A stretch of DNA of 52,199 nt from an uncultured Saprospiraceae bacterium (GCA_937924495.1 CALDSS010000136.1:1-52199); one strand, 5' to 3'; numbered from the stretch's first letter, positions 25,708 to 35,895 are shown. The notes: generated by a model not told the origin, from the letters alone. Numbers and translations: made by a program.

Positions 25708-26613
25708 TCAGCTGATTTTATTGCCAATTTTTGCATTTTCTATCTCATTTGTCAACTTCTTGTACGTATCGACCGAGACAGGAACGAGAGGTAGGCGCAA
25801 TTCGTTTTCGCACAACTCCATACGGTGCAGTGCTGCCTTGATGCCAGCTGGGTTGCCATCCACATAAAGATGGGGATGAATGTCTAAAAGTAATTCGTGA
25901 TAATGTCTCGCACCTACATAATCGCCCTCATTAGCTGCACGCACCATTTCCGAAAATTCAAAAGGAAAAGCGTTAGCAATCACAGATATAACACCAGTAG
26001 CGCCCATTCCCATCATGGGAAGGGTTAAGGCATCATCACCAGACAATACAGCAAAATTTTCAGGTTTATATTTTAAAATTTTCGAGGCTTGAACCAAATC
26101 GCCTGATGCTTCTTTGACTGCTATAAATTTATCACTAGCTTTTGCCAAACGAATGGTGGTTTCTGCTGATATATTGGAAGAAGTACGACCTGGCACATTG
26201 TAGATAATAATCGGCAACGGCGACACTTTTTCCACTTCCACAAAATGCTGGAAAATGCCTTCCTGAGATGGCTTGTTATAAGAAGGACTACTCGACATTA
26301 TGTAATCGAATCCGTCGAAGTTAAAATTTTTGATTCTTTCTGTAAGGTGGGTGGTATTGTTGCCTCCAAAAAAACCAACAACGGTTGGAACTCGGCCATT
26401 ATTCACTTTTAAAGTAAAGTCTAATACAGCTCTACATTCTTCAGGATTCAGCGTAATCGCTTCTCCCGTCGTACCTAAAGAAACAAGGAATTTTACGCCT
26501 CCTTCAATACAATTTTCTATAATTCTCTCAAGAGCTGTATAGTCTATTGCGCCTCCTTTTTTGAATGGTGTAACGAGTGCTACGCCTGTCCCACTAAGCG
26601 GGTATTGGTTCAT
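25708..26613 (-). CDS. dapA: 4-hydroxy-tetrahydrodipicolinate synthase
   Basis: A 301-residue class I aldolase of the DapA/NAL family. It condenses pyruvate with aspartate semialdehyde, the first committed step of the diaminopimelate/lysine branch, in the cytoplasm. Visible motifs are GTGVALVTPF at the start, the substrate loop LGTTGEAITL, the YNVPGRT motif with the catalytic Tyr (about residue 136), and the Schiff-base Lys in AVKEASGD (about 163), followed by LSGDD and GATGVISV. Length is normal. The start codon lies 20 bases inside the 3' end of the preceding small gene, so they are probably co-transcribed. Confidence 0.96.
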   Translation of the reverse strand: MNQYPLSGTGVALVTPFKKGGAIDYTALERIIENCIEGGVKFLVSLGTTGEAITLNPEECRAVLDFTLKVNNGRVPTVVGFFGGNNTTHLTERIKNFNFDGFDYIMSSSPSYNKPSQEGIFQHFVEVEKVSPLPIIIYNVPGRTSSNISAETTIRLAKASDKFIAVKEASGDLVQASKILKYKPENFAVLSGDDALTLPMMGMGATGVISVIANAFPFEFSEMVRAANEGDYVGARHYHELLLDIHPHLYVDGNPAGIKAALHRMELCENELRLPLVPVSVDTYKKLTNEIENAKIGNKIS

Positions 26614-27145
26614 GTTGTGTAGTCATTTTGGTCAAGAAAAATTCGGCTTGTTCAATAAAGTTAGCCAAATTCTCTGGATTTTTAGTGTCAATCATCAAGT
26701 CGCTGCTATAGGTATTTTCAGTAGAAGGTCCTACGCGGAAAGACGCTTTTGACAAAGCCATGATGTAATCAAAAGGAGGGTTGGTTTGACCAGAAAGATT
26801 GATAAGCAAATCGAACGGTTGCCCCATAAATTGAGCTGCGCTTTCACCTTTTGGCTTTCCAATAAAATTGATATCCTTTTTTGTAAAAAACGGAAAACGG
26901 TCTTCTTCTACTTCTTTTTTGGTGTCAAAATAGCCCAGTAAATTGACTGATTTTCCCTGATTGGAAAGTTTTTTTGAATAGTTGAACACTACGCTCAATT
27001 GTTGTTCATTTGAGGCATTAAATAAAATACCAACCGTATCTGCTTCCTCCAAACTTGTTGAAAGTCGTAAAACGCGGCTTTGGTTGAGGGATTTATTTAA
27101 TGATCTGAAATAAAGTTTATTCTTAAGTCTTTGTAAGAAATTCAT
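26594..27145 (-). CDS. Conserved Bacteroidota protein next to dapA
   Basis: The preferred start is MNFLQRLKNKLYFRS, 13 codons inside the track ORF, because the upstream extension is unlike coding sequence. The protein (about 183 residues) has no signal peptide. The pattern 'TVGILFNASNEQQLSVVFNYSKKLSNQGKSVNLLGYFDTKK' followed by 'FDLLINLSGQTNPPFDYIMALSKASFRVGPST' looks like an alpha/beta nucleotide-binding-like fold. I believe it matches an uncharacterised family seen beside dapA in this phylum (DUF6913-like), though I cannot confirm that. It overlaps dapA by 20 bases. Confidence 0.75.
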   Translation of the reverse strand: MNFLQRLKNKLYFRSLNKSLNQSRVLRLSTSLEEADTVGILFNASNEQQLSVVFNYSKKLSNQGKSVNLLGYFDTKKEVEEDRFPFFTKKDINFIGKPKGESAAQFMGQPFDLLINLSGQTNPPFDYIMALSKASFRVGPSTENTYSSDLMIDTKNPENLANFIEQAEFFLTKMTTQHEPIPA

Positions 27146-27284
27146 CTTTTGTTTCTCTTTATAGTAAAGTTGAAAAAACAACATTTTAATTTCAAAACTT
27201 TATTATTTCAACTTAACTTATTCACTAATTTTCGACTAAGATATGGTGGATATAGCCGAGCAAGTAGTGTCATAGTATGTCTGT

Positions 27285-28262
27285 TTATACTTTTTCTTTG
27301 ACTTTTTCATCAACAATCTGAAATCTTCCAATTTCAGAATATTTAGCAATTCGTTTTTCGATGCGCTCTTCTACAGATAGTTCACTTAGTTCAGCAATTG
27401 CTTTTTTGATGTATCTTTTCAAGAGTTTAGCCATTGCCTCTGGCTCAGCATGTGCACCGCCTGTTGGCTCTTTTATGATGTCATCTATAATTCCAAATTC
27501 AAGCATGTGATCTGCAGTCAACTTCAATGACTCCGCTGCTTGTTCTTTGTAATCCCAACTTCTCCATAAGATAGAAGAGCAAGACTCAGGAGAAATCACA
27601 GAGTACCATGTATTCTCAAGCATCGCAATTTTATCACCTAACCCAATTCCAATGGCACCACCTGAAGCACCTTCTCCAATTACCACACAAACAATTGGTA
27701 CCTTAAGTTGAGCCATTTCGAAAAGATTTCGGGCAATGGCCTCTGCCTGGCCACGCTCCTCTGCCTCAATACCTGGATATGCGCCTGGTGTATCAATCAA
27801 TGTCACCACAGGAAAACCGAAACGCTCGGCCATTTTCATCAATCGCAACGCTTTGCGATACCCTTCTGGGTTGGCCATTCCAAAATTGCGGTATTGGCGG
27901 AGTTTCGTATTAACTCCTTTTTGGTGACCAATAATTACAACAGATTGACCATCAATATTTGCCAAACCACCTACGATTGCTTTGTCATCCTTGACATTGC
28001 GATCACCATGCAGTTCTACAAACTTGCGGCACATCTCTCCAATATAGTAGAGCGTATAGGGTCGCTCAGGGTGCCTCGAAAGCTGAACTTTTTGCCAGCC
28101 AGTAAGATTTTCGTAAATCTCTTTTCGCTTTACCTTGATTTTCGACTCCAATTCCTTCACCATTGGCGCTACATCCACTTCTCCCTCTTCGCCCACTTGC
28201 TTGATTTTCTCAAGCTGTGCGTATAGGCTCTCTAGTTGTTCTTCAAATTCTAAAAAAACCAT
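27285..28262 (-). CDS. accA: Acetyl-CoA carboxylase carboxyltransferase subunit alpha
   Basis: A 325-residue AccA of normal length. The N-terminal helical region ([20 protein letters not shown]) is followed by the crotonase-fold carboxyltransferase: '[16 protein letters not shown]', '[21 protein letters not shown]', '[47 protein letters not shown]' and the oxyanion-hole glycines '[17 protein letters not shown]'. With AccD it moves the carboxyl group from biotin to acetyl-CoA to make malonyl-CoA for fatty-acid synthesis. It is divergent from tRNA-Asp. A TAATTTCG sequence (minus, 28303-28310) may be a weak -7 element. Confidence 0.97.
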   Translation of the reverse strand: MVFLEFEEQLESLYAQLEKIKQVGEEGEVDVAPMVKELESKIKVKRKEIYENLTGWQKVQLSRHPERPYTLYYIGEMCRKFVELHGDRNVKDDKAIVGGLANIDGQSVVIIGHQKGVNTKLRQYRNFGMANPEGYRKALRLMKMAERFGFPVVTLIDTPGAYPGIEAEERGQAEAIARNLFEMAQLKVPIVCVVIGEGASGGAIGIGLGDKIAMLENTWYSVISPESCSSILWRSWDYKEQAAESLKLTADHMLEFGIIDDIIKEPTGGAHAEPEAMAKLLKRYIKKAIAELSELSVEERIEKRIAKYSEIGRFQIVDEKVKEKV

Positions 28263-28370
28263 ATTGTCAGTTTTTTCGGTTTTGCTTAGTTAGTAGGAAG
28301 CGCGAAATTACTAATTCGCAGCCATGAATAAGAACAAGGTAAATTTTTTTAATTTTTTTTTACTGTTTGG

Positions 28371-28401
28371 TTGCACTCTTAACAAAACCATGTTACATTT
28401 G
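28371..28401 (+). promoter_or_regulatory. tRNA-Asp promoter
   Basis: TTG (28371-28373), a 20-base spacer, then TACATTTG (28394-28401) fit the Bacteroidota housekeeping consensus. The sequence continues TTTGCACCCGC, the same GC-rich discriminator seen at recA (TTTGCACCGC). The tRNA begins 73 bases further on. Confidence 0.65.
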
Positions 28402-28473
28402 CACCCGCTTCGAACGAGAAGTTAATTATATATGATTTTTGGTATTATTTTTTCTACCTATAAATCATTCTAA

Positions 28474-28547
28474 GGTCCGGTAGTTCAGCTGGTTAGAATA
28501 CCTGCCTGTCACGCAGGGGGTCGCGGGTTCGAGTCCCGTCCGGACCG
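28474..28547 (+). tRNA. tRNA-Asp(GTC), canonical
   Basis: A cloverleaf with a 7-bp acceptor (ggtccgg/ccggacc), D-arm gttcagctggttagaat, anticodon arm cctgc-ctGTCac-gcagg and T-arm gcggg-ttcgagt-cccgt; discriminator G, no encoded CCA. All stems pair. It serves as the reference for the odd GTC tRNA at 36221-36292. Confidence 0.97.
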
Positions 28548-28562
28548 CTTTCAAAGAAGCAT

Positions 28563-28598
28563 AAGCCTTGTAAGTCATTGACTTGCGAGGCTTTTTTT
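28563..28598 (+). terminator. tRNA-Asp terminator
   Basis: A long stem (aagccttgtaagtca / tgacttgcgaggctt, two mismatched or wobble positions) followed by seven T, 16 bases after the tRNA. Confidence 0.85.
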
Positions 28599-28635
28599 GT
28601 TTTATCTTTAAAAAAATGTCTTTTATTAGAGATCC

Positions 28636-30039
28636 TCAAATCTGCTCCAATAACCACCTTCGCTCTGCAATAGCTTTAGCATTTTCAATATCTGATTTCA
28701 GCTGAAGTCGTTGCGCCTTTTTAAAATCAGGAATTTCAATAATCCGTTTTAAAAAAGAAATGAAATTTTGAAAATTCTCTTGATGATAACCCATCACTTT
28801 TTTGCGGCGGATAAATTGGTTCATCGCATCCAAATGAGAGAATAAGACATCATATTCGCTCGATTCAAAAAAGATTTTAGCGATCAATGTTTTAGCTGTT
28901 AAATTCAATAGCAAATCTTTGTAAACCTCTGCCTGCAAAAGCGGTAATGCTTCTTCAAATTGCCCACGCTCATATTTCAAGCGAGCAAGATTATAATCGC
29001 TTATCGGTTTTCGATATTTGGAGGACAGCTGGTTTTTATATTGTTTAATGAAGTTTTCAGCAAACTCATATTTTTCAGTGACTAAGCTCATGGTTACGAT
29101 ATTGCTAAAGGTGATATGTGATAAAACACCGTCTGACAATAGAACTCCCTGTTGCAAGGCCTCTTTGTACAAATCCAACGCCTCAGCAGCAAATTGGGGG
29201 GCATCTTCATTCATTCGTTTAATGCAATAATTCGTGGCCAATAAATACAAATCTCTCAACTCATCTTTCGGAAACTCATTTCCAAAAGCGAATAACTGTT
29301 CTTTAAATTTTTTAAAATGAAATTCCTCATTCGGCTGCGTCAGCGCGAAATACCCATGATAGTAAAGTGAAATGGCGGGAATGAATTGGTACTTTTCTTT
29401 AGCAGCAATTTCGAGCAATGGTGGCAGCAATCCTAAATCATAATTTGCTGTGGAGTAAACACGACGATGCGCAATGGAGAAACAGGTTTGCCGTAACTTC
29501 TGAGCGAGATAAGCGATATCCAATTTGTCAGAAACTGCCTGCAAGTTGACTTCTTTCAATTGACGACGAACAGAGCGCGCTTGATATTTTTCAAATTCTA
29601 AGTCGTACGCATTGGAGTAATAATCTGCATCTCGAATATTTTCTTTTTCTATAATTTGTTCGGCTGATCGAAGCGTTTGATCATAGTGCTTTTGTAGTTG
29701 TAATTTGCGATAAGCTTCCGCCAATGCAAGTTGTCCTGCCGCCTCATCTGACTCCAGTGTTTTTAGTTTCAAATATCGTTCGATGACTTTGAGTAGTAAA
29801 CTCTGTGCATTGCGCATCCGCTCGTCGCGATAACTTGGTTCATTAGGAAAAATTCGCCGAAAGGCACTGTTTTTATCAGGTTCAATTTTTAGTTCTTCTC
29901 TACATTCTCTCAAATAATCGAATAACTTTATAACATAATCACGCTGATTGAACCATGGAGAACGGACAGATTTTTCCAATTCGCGTAGGTCTCGCCAATC
30001 AATTTTTGTAAAAACTTGCCATAATCTGCCTTTATTCAT
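28636..30039 (-). CDS. Large helical-repeat protein, function unknown
   Basis: A 467-residue, strongly helical, Arg/Lys/Glu/Leu-rich protein without signal peptide or membrane segment. The first 90 residues (LRELEKSVRSPWFNQRDYVIKLFDYLRE ... RRIFPNEPSYRDERMRNAQSLLLKVIERYLKL) form a conserved-looking head. The rest reads like irregular TPR/SEL1-type helical pairs (LALAEAYRKLQLQKHYDQTLRSAEQII, LARLKYERGQFEEALPLLQAEVYKD). I recognise it only as the kind of conserved hypothetical found in Saprospiria-like genomes. It probably works as a cytoplasmic scaffold. It is monocistronic and convergent with tRNA-Asp. Confidence 0.8.
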   Translation of the reverse strand: MNKGRLWQVFTKIDWRDLRELEKSVRSPWFNQRDYVIKLFDYLRECREELKIEPDKNSAFRRIFPNEPSYRDERMRNAQSLLLKVIERYLKLKTLESDEAAGQLALAEAYRKLQLQKHYDQTLRSAEQIIEKENIRDADYYSNAYDLEFEKYQARSVRRQLKEVNLQAVSDKLDIAYLAQKLRQTCFSIAHRRVYSTANYDLGLLPPLLEIAAKEKYQFIPAISLYYHGYFALTQPNEEFHFKKFKEQLFAFGNEFPKDELRDLYLLATNYCIKRMNEDAPQFAAEALDLYKEALQQGVLLSDGVLSHITFSNIVTMSLVTEKYEFAENFIKQYKNQLSSKYRKPISDYNLARLKYERGQFEEALPLLQAEVYKDLLLNLTAKTLIAKIFFESSEYDVLFSHLDAMNQFIRRKKVMGYHQENFQNFISFLKRIIEIPDFKKAQRLQLKSDIENAKAIAERRWLLEQI

Positions 30040-30202
30040 TATTTAATTTTCAAAATGTATGATACAAAAATGCAATATTTAAATGTAAAAATTTAAGTAA
30101 CTGCGATACATTCGAATGAAAATGAAATTTTATTCAAGAAACTAAAGACTCATATTTGAACTAAACAATTAATAATTTTCAAGAAGTCTAAAAAAACAGC
30201 TT

Positions 30203-33200
30203 ATGAAATGGTTTATATCAGTTTTAGGAATTTTATTTTTTGGAAACCTCTTTTCGCAGATAATCACATTCAACGAATTAGATTCCATCAAAAGTAGCAC
30301 TATAGATATTTTTGAGGTAAATGACTTTGGAGAAATATTGGTGAATCAACATGGCAAAGGTCTCTTAAAGAGCAATGATACAGGTGCAAATTGGCAAAGA
30401 ATTGAAAGTAATCTCCACCCGTATGATTATGGTTTAGCACTAAGAACCATTAAAGATGCTCCTGATGGTAGCTTTTACCTCCTGCATGACGGTACGTTGG
30501 CCAAGCTTTCTCCGAGTAGTTCCAAAATGGTTGATATTGAATCTTCTACTATTGGAAGGATAATGGCATTTGCAATAAATATTGAAGGTCATATTTATAT
30601 TCTTAATGACAGCAATGAAATTTGGGAATCTTTAGATGATGGAGAAAACTGGCAATTAATAACTGTAATACCAGCTACAGGTCCCCTAATATCAATAGAT
30701 GGCTTTATATCAAAATTCCTCACTGATGGGTATTTATATATGGCATTGATGTCTAGTACCGATGGAACTCAATCCCTTTATAGAATTGACACTGAAAATG
30801 GCGATATAGTAATTGCTTCTGAACCAAACAATTATGTGCCAATGGATGGATTAGAAATTCACCCAAGTGGCAAATATTTATTAACAAGAAATAGAGAGCT
30901 CCTAATATCGGATTCTGGGGTTGATAACTGGACAGATATACTATTAGCTCAAAGCTTTGGAGACATATACAAAACGGTTGTTCATGAAAATGGGGAAATC
31001 GTATTATTCACCCAAACCGGAGCCTATAGTTCTGTAGATCTAGGAATCAACTGGAAGTCCCATCCTATAGCATTGCCAAATAATAGCTTTTTAAGTGCTA
31101 TCGTAATTTACGACAAAGTAAATTCTAAATATTTTACAACAATAAATAGTGGGTTAATACATAATCTCTTCTCCATAGAAAAAGATTTTTCGAATATTCA
31201 AGGAATACTAGCTGAAGAAAATGGAGCCAAAATTCTTTCAATCAAAGAAGATGAATTAGATAGATCTTACATTAAGCTTGGGTTTCTTGATGATCGATTA
31301 GGCACAAGTGGGGGATATCTAAGAGCTGATAGTAAAGAGGCAGGGTTTACTCAATTTTCAATAGAAGACTCTGATCATAAAATACGAGAATTAGCAATAG
31401 GAGATAATTCAACCTTTTTTGCAGTGGGCTCGAAAAGAAACGAACTCTTTAGAAGTGATGATGATGGAATGAATTGGACTGAAATTCAGCCCGCTGGAGT
31501 TTCAATTATATTTGGGCAGACACATGTGAAATATGTTAATGAAAAATTAGTTCTATTTAGTGATGGTGTTTGGCTATCTGAGGACAAAGGAGATTCTTGG
31601 ATTAAAATACATGACGAGCTTCTTCTTGAAAGAGAGACCTTTCTTTCAAGTGATGGAAATATCTATATAATAGATGATGCTTTCTTAATTAGATACAATA
31701 TAAGTCCTCAAACATTAGATACGATTTATCAGTCAAATAGAAATATTGAAAGCATCTTGATTGCAAATGATAAGGCAATCATCATAAATAACGACGGAGA
31801 AATTCTTTATTCATTCGATGGTGGAAATTCTTTTATTGAAAATCCGAAACATCAATTCACAAAAATAATTTCTTCGGAACTTGGCTACTTGGTTGGATTT
31901 ACTGAGGAAGAAATATTCATTTCATACACCGATGGCTTCCTATGGTCATACGCAGGAGAGAACCCAGCTGAAGTTTTAACGGCTGCTTATCTGGATAAAA
32001 GTAATTTTTTATACGTTGGAGAATCAAGCGGTTATCTAAAAAAATCTACTACTCCACTATTTTTTAACAATGTAATTAGTGGAAATGTTTTCAATGACGA
32101 GAATGTCAATTGTATAATAGAAACCAATGAAAAACCAATTCCTCGGATCATCATTTCAGCAACTGATAACAATGAATATTTTGGAGTTTCAGATGCTAAT
32201 GGAGATTATTTTATTCCATTGCCTCCAGGGACATATATTGTTGAGCCAAATTTAGATGTTAACTTATGGGATCTGAACTGTAGTGTACCAGCACAAGTAA
32301 CCCTTAATAGTTCTGACGTAACCAATATCGATTTTCCAGCTAGCGCAATTATTGATTGCCCCCAAATGAGAGTTGATCTTACAACTCCTATGATTCGAAG
32401 ATGCTTTGAAAATACACATTATATTTCCTACTTCAATGAAGGAACTACAGCCGCTGACAATGTTTTGATTCAAGTTGAAATGGATCCTCGATTTTCAATT
32501 ACTTCCTCATCAATTAATTTTACTATAATTAATTCAGGGACTTACGAATTTGATATAGGTACCGTTGAATCTTATGAAGGCAGTAATTTTTCATTCTCAA
32601 CTGTACACCCTTGTGATTCAGTAGATCTGGGAGAAACCATTTGTATGGAAGCTCATGTTTATCCAGACTCAATCTGTGTTCCGCCATTAAGTACTTGGAG
32701 CGGCGCATCGCTTGAAATAAATGGAGAATGTGATGGTGATTCAGTTCGGTTTTCAATAAAAAATATTGGGACTGGAGATATGATCCAAGCTCGCCAATAT
32801 ATCATCATAGAAGATGTAGCTATTATGCGGATTACTGATCCAATAAAATTACCTAGTGGAGAAGAACATGAACTTGACGCGATTTTTGCCGATGGCAGAA
32901 CTTTCCATATAGAAATCCCCCAAGTCGATGGTCATCCTGGAAACTCACAGCCTAGCTTAACGATTGAAAGTTGTGGCTCACCTCCTCATAATTTGGGCTT
33001 ATTCAATCAGTTTGGGCAAAATGATAATGATCCCCATATCGACATCGAATGCCGCGAGGTTAGAGGTGCGTATGACCCGAATGACAAATCCGCCGTGCCT
33101 GTTGGATTGGATGTTGAGCATAAGATCCAACCTGATCGGTCTATTGAATATTTGATAAGATTTCAAAATACTGGCACTGATACGGCCTTTACAGTAAGGA

Positions 33201-33775
33201 TCTTGGACACTCTTTCGAATTGGCTTGATGTCACAACATTTACTGCGGGAGCAAGTAGCCATGATTACACCTATGAAATTTCAGATCAAGGAACGATTTA
33301 TTTTATTTTCAACAATATCATGCTACCAGATAGTAATATCAACGAACCTGCATCAAACGGATTTGTCAAATACAAAATCGCTATGAAAACTGATCTTCCT
33401 CTTGGTACTGAGATTTTGAATAAGGCAGATATCTACTTTGATTTCAACGACCCGATTCGCACCAATGAGACCTTTCATGTGATAGACGAACCGTGGGTTT
33501 TAGTCAAAACAAGTGAAGTCTTTTTGCCAGAAACAGAAGTAAAAGTTTATCCCAACCCGTTTAATGAAAGTGCGATTTTAGAATTAAAAAGTGACTCATT
33601 TAAATCAGAATTCAATTGTCGTATCTTCGATTTGAATGGCAAAGTCATTTCAAGCCAAATTTCAGACAATCAAAAGATTACGCTTACGCGAAATAACCTT
33701 AATTCAGGTATTTACTTTTATCAACTTATTGGAAAAGGCGGAAAGATTGCAAGTGGAAAAGTTGTCATTAAATAA
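30203..33775 (+). CDS. Large T9SS cargo protein with type A sorting domain
   Basis: A 1190-residue secreted protein with a signal peptide (MKWFISVLGILFFGNLFSQ). Residues 20-640 contain BNR/sortilin-type propeller repeats (SNDTGANWQRIES, ESLDDGENWQLI, RSDDDGMNWTEI, LSEDKGDSWIKI, YSFDGGNSFIEN). A SdrD/carboxypeptidase-like module follows (GNVFNDENVNCI...DANGDYFIPLPPGTYIVEP), then conserved-repeat domains with 'AYDPNDKSAVPVG' and 'YLIRFQNTGTDTAFTVRILDTLS' (DUF11-like). The last 75 residues form the type A T9SS signal (VKVYPNPFNESAILEL ... GIYFYQLIGKGGKIASGKVVIK). It is likely a surface or released adhesion or sensing protein. The next gene is another T9SS protein with a near-identical tail. Confidence 0.92.
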   Translation: MKWFISVLGILFFGNLFSQIITFNELDSIKSSTIDIFEVNDFGEILVNQHGKGLLKSNDTGANWQRIESNLHPYDYGLALRTIKDAPDGSFYLLHDGTLAKLSPSSSKMVDIESSTIGRIMAFAINIEGHIYILNDSNEIWESLDDGENWQLITVIPATGPLISIDGFISKFLTDGYLYMALMSSTDGTQSLYRIDTENGDIVIASEPNNYVPMDGLEIHPSGKYLLTRNRELLISDSGVDNWTDILLAQSFGDIYKTVVHENGEIVLFTQTGAYSSVDLGINWKSHPIALPNNSFLSAIVIYDKVNSKYFTTINSGLIHNLFSIEKDFSNIQGILAEENGAKILSIKEDELDRSYIKLGFLDDRLGTSGGYLRADSKEAGFTQFSIEDSDHKIRELAIGDNSTFFAVGSKRNELFRSDDDGMNWTEIQPAGVSIIFGQTHVKYVNEKLVLFSDGVWLSEDKGDSWIKIHDELLLERETFLSSDGNIYIIDDAFLIRYNISPQTLDTIYQSNRNIESILIANDKAIIINNDGEILYSFDGGNSFIENPKHQFTKIISSELGYLVGFTEEEIFISYTDGFLWSYAGENPAEVLTAAYLDKSNFLYVGESSGYLKKSTTPLFFNNVISGNVFNDENVNCIIETNEKPIPRIIISATDNNEYFGVSDANGDYFIPLPPGTYIVEPNLDVNLWDLNCSVPAQVTLNSSDVTNIDFPASAIIDCPQMRVDLTTPMIRRCFENTHYISYFNEGTTAADNVLIQVEMDPRFSITSSSINFTIINSGTYEFDIGTVESYEGSNFSFSTVHPCDSVDLGETICMEAHVYPDSICVPPLSTWSGASLEINGECDGDSVRFSIKNIGTGDMIQARQYIIIEDVAIMRITDPIKLPSGEEHELDAIFADGRTFHIEIPQVDGHPGNSQPSLTIESCGSPPHNLGLFNQFGQNDNDPHIDIECREVRGAYDPNDKSAVPVGLDVEHKIQPDRSIEYLIRFQNTGTDTAFTVRILDTLSNWLDVTTFTAGASSHDYTYEISDQGTIYFIFNNIMLPDSNINEPASNGFVKYKIAMKTDLPLGTEILNKADIYFDFNDPIRTNETFHVIDEPWVLVKTSEVFLPETEVKVYPNPFNESAILELKSDSFKSEFNCRIFDLNGKVISSQISDNQKITLTRNNLNSGIYFYQLIGKGGKIASGKVVIK

Positions 33776-33797
33776 TTTTCAAAACCAACTTTTTATC

Positions 33798-35699
33798 ATG
33801 AAAAGCACTCACTTCTACAAACTATTTTTCTCTTTTAGCTTTTTAGTATTTGCTATCAATATTACATCAGCTACCACTTATTTTGAATGGAATGAAGTTT
33901 ATGTTCATCAAGACGATCCTGAAAAAATAGTCTTATCTGCCAGAGTGATTAATTTTGGAAATACGACTTCTCCTTCCACTGAAATCACCTGCAACCTTGG
34001 CACAAGTCTCGATTTTAATGAGAATGGTAAAACGGTTTATGAAAACTTTTTAAGCATTCTCATCCCAGAAATTTCTGCAGGAGATACTGCTATCATAGAT
34101 ACATTTTTCATCATGCCGTCAGGAGAAAAGGAGCATCGAATTTTTATTCAAGGACAAATACAAACCTATCCAAAAAATTTTGACGTGAGAGGGGTGCTTG
34201 TTCCTAGTATTCCGAATATTGAACCATCAGTGGCTCTATTGACCAAGGGCGAAGGGCGAAAAGTCAGACAACGTGAAGATGAAAAATATGAGCTTTTGAT
34301 TTTTGATAGTCCTAACTGGAAAATCATGGTTTTAGATGTTGACTGTGAAATCAGTTATGAAAAAATACTTGGCTCAGGTGAGGCTGCATTTGATAATGAG
34401 GAAGGTTTCCTTTTGGCGACAAGCATTGATAGCGGAAAGGTTGTTCGCGTTAATAAATTTGACGGTCGAGGAAATAGAGTTAAAGAAGTTTCTTACCAAC
34501 TTCCAGTTGGAAGAGTCGACGACCATCCCAAAATCATCCCTAACCCTAAAGGAGGCTTTTATTTGTGCTCAAGTTTCGGATATGAAAATACACCGATAGT
34601 CTTACCAAATCAATTGAACTCCTATGTTTGGTCTGCAAAGTTTGGAGAAGATGGCATTTTAGAAAAAGAAGAAATTTGGGGGAATGGAGAACAAAATGAA
34701 TTCGTAAAAGAAATTGTAATAGCGAACGATGGCGACCTCTATATTTCAGTGAACTTTTCTAATTCTCCATTAGCGAGATTTGGAGGCAGGTTACTTCGAT
34801 TTGATTCCGAATTGGTTTTTCAGGAGGTAATTGAGGAAAATAGACATCATTTGGCGGGCTATCAAGTTACTCGAGTTTTAGAAGCTGATCCAAATGGAGG
34901 TATCATTACTGGTTTGTATGAGATATTGCCTCCCTTCCTTGCAGTAGGAAAAAGGCTCACACTGACTCGTGAATCTACTTATCAATTGTTTTGGGGTAAT
35001 ATGCAACCGGACTTTCAGGTACAGATGAGTCTTCGTTCTATTGCTCCTACCGCTGACGGTGGAATGATTGTTTTGGGTGGTTGGCAAGACACTGTTTTTT
35101 ACAACCCAATTCGCCTGATGAAATTGGATGCTTTGGGGCAAATCGAATGGATGAGAACCACTCCAAAAGGAGCGGAAGATATTTTGGTTAATTCAGAGGG
35201 CAATTTTGTCGTTACTGGAACTCGTGACAGCATGGCCTTTATCTCTGTTTTGAATGCATTCGGAAGATATGAAGAGGCGCTCAATTGCGACGAATTTATT
35301 ACACTTTCTGATAATGACATGGACGGCTTCAATTCAGATGAGGATTGCGATGATACAAATGCTAACATCAATCTAGATGCAATGGAAATTCCTAACAATG
35401 GAATTGATGAAGATTGTGATGGGCTTGATTCGGTTTCCAGCATTTCTACAATTCATAAAACTAATGTAAAAGTTTACCCCATTCCTTTTTCAGATCAGAC
35501 TACATTTGAGTTAAAAGATGCGCCTTTTGGCGAAAAACAATTTAATTTATTTTCCCTTTCGGGGAAAAAAGTCAGATCCGAAATATTCGAAAATAAGCGA
35601 TTCACTTTCAAAAGAAACAATTTGCCGAAAGGCATTTATTTTTATGAAATATTGGGCAATGCAGGAAAGATCGTTGTGGGCAAAATCATTATCGAGTAG
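33798..35699 (+). CDS. T9SS cargo protein with MopE-like metal-binding motif
   Basis: The track ORF starts inside the preceding gene; the real start is the ATG at 33798, which opens a signal peptide (MKSTHFYKLFFSFSFLVFAI...SAT). The 633-residue protein has an N-terminal beta-sandwich (VYVHQDDPEKIVLSARVINFGNT), a propeller-like middle (GGFYLCSSFG, GDLYISVNF, GGMIVLGGWQD), and near residue 520 an acidic repeat 'DNDMDGFNSDEDCDDTNANI ... GIDEDCDG', the 'putative metal-binding motif' of MopE-like proteins (Asp-rich, likely Ca2+). A type A sorting domain ends the protein (VKVYPIPFSDQTTFEL ... GIYFYEILGNAGKIVVGKIIIE). It starts 22 bases after the previous stop, so one transcript is likely, closed by a terminator. 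Confidence 0.88.
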   Translation: MKSTHFYKLFFSFSFLVFAINITSATTYFEWNEVYVHQDDPEKIVLSARVINFGNTTSPSTEITCNLGTSLDFNENGKTVYENFLSILIPEISAGDTAIIDTFFIMPSGEKEHRIFIQGQIQTYPKNFDVRGVLVPSIPNIEPSVALLTKGEGRKVRQREDEKYELLIFDSPNWKIMVLDVDCEISYEKILGSGEAAFDNEEGFLLATSIDSGKVVRVNKFDGRGNRVKEVSYQLPVGRVDDHPKIIPNPKGGFYLCSSFGYENTPIVLPNQLNSYVWSAKFGEDGILEKEEIWGNGEQNEFVKEIVIANDGDLYISVNFSNSPLARFGGRLLRFDSELVFQEVIEENRHHLAGYQVTRVLEADPNGGIITGLYEILPPFLAVGKRLTLTRESTYQLFWGNMQPDFQVQMSLRSIAPTADGGMIVLGGWQDTVFYNPIRLMKLDALGQIEWMRTTPKGAEDILVNSEGNFVVTGTRDSMAFISVLNAFGRYEEALNCDEFITLSDNDMDGFNSDEDCDDTNANINLDAMEIPNNGIDEDCDGLDSVSSISTIHKTNVKVYPIPFSDQTTFELKDAPFGEKQFNLFSLSGKKVRSEIFENKRFTFKRNNLPKGIYFYEILGNAGKIVVGKIIIE

Positions 35700-35722
35700 C
35701 TAAAACCATAGCTGAAAAATAG

Positions 35723-35763
35723 AAGAGGAAGGCGAGTTAAAAACACTTGGCCTTCCTCTTTTT
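35723..35763 (+). terminator. Terminator after the paired T9SS genes
   Basis: An 11-bp stem (aagaggaaggc / gccttcctctt) with a 16-nt loop and a T-run. It also ends the tRNA cluster side weakly (A-run on the left). Confidence 0.82.
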
Positions 35764-35791
35764 ATCTATGTTTTTATATTGTTTTAAAATG

Positions 35792-35865
35792 TATTGCCGA
35801 CGGGGCTCGAACCCGCAATCTCTGCTGTGAAAGAGCAGTGACTTAACCAATTTGTCCACGGCAAC
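35792..35865 (-). tRNA. tRNA-Glu(TTC)
   Basis: Minus-strand cloverleaf: acceptor gttgccg/cggcaat (first pair G-T), a short 3-bp D-stem (gac/gtc), anticodon arm ctgct-ctTTCac-agcag, T-arm gcggg-ttcgagc-cccgt, discriminator A. Apart from the weak D-stem it looks functional. It is the last gene, in transcription order, of a four-tRNA cluster. Confidence 0.9.
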
Positions 35866-35895
35866 ATTTGTTTTAGTTTTCAAACTTTCTCAATG

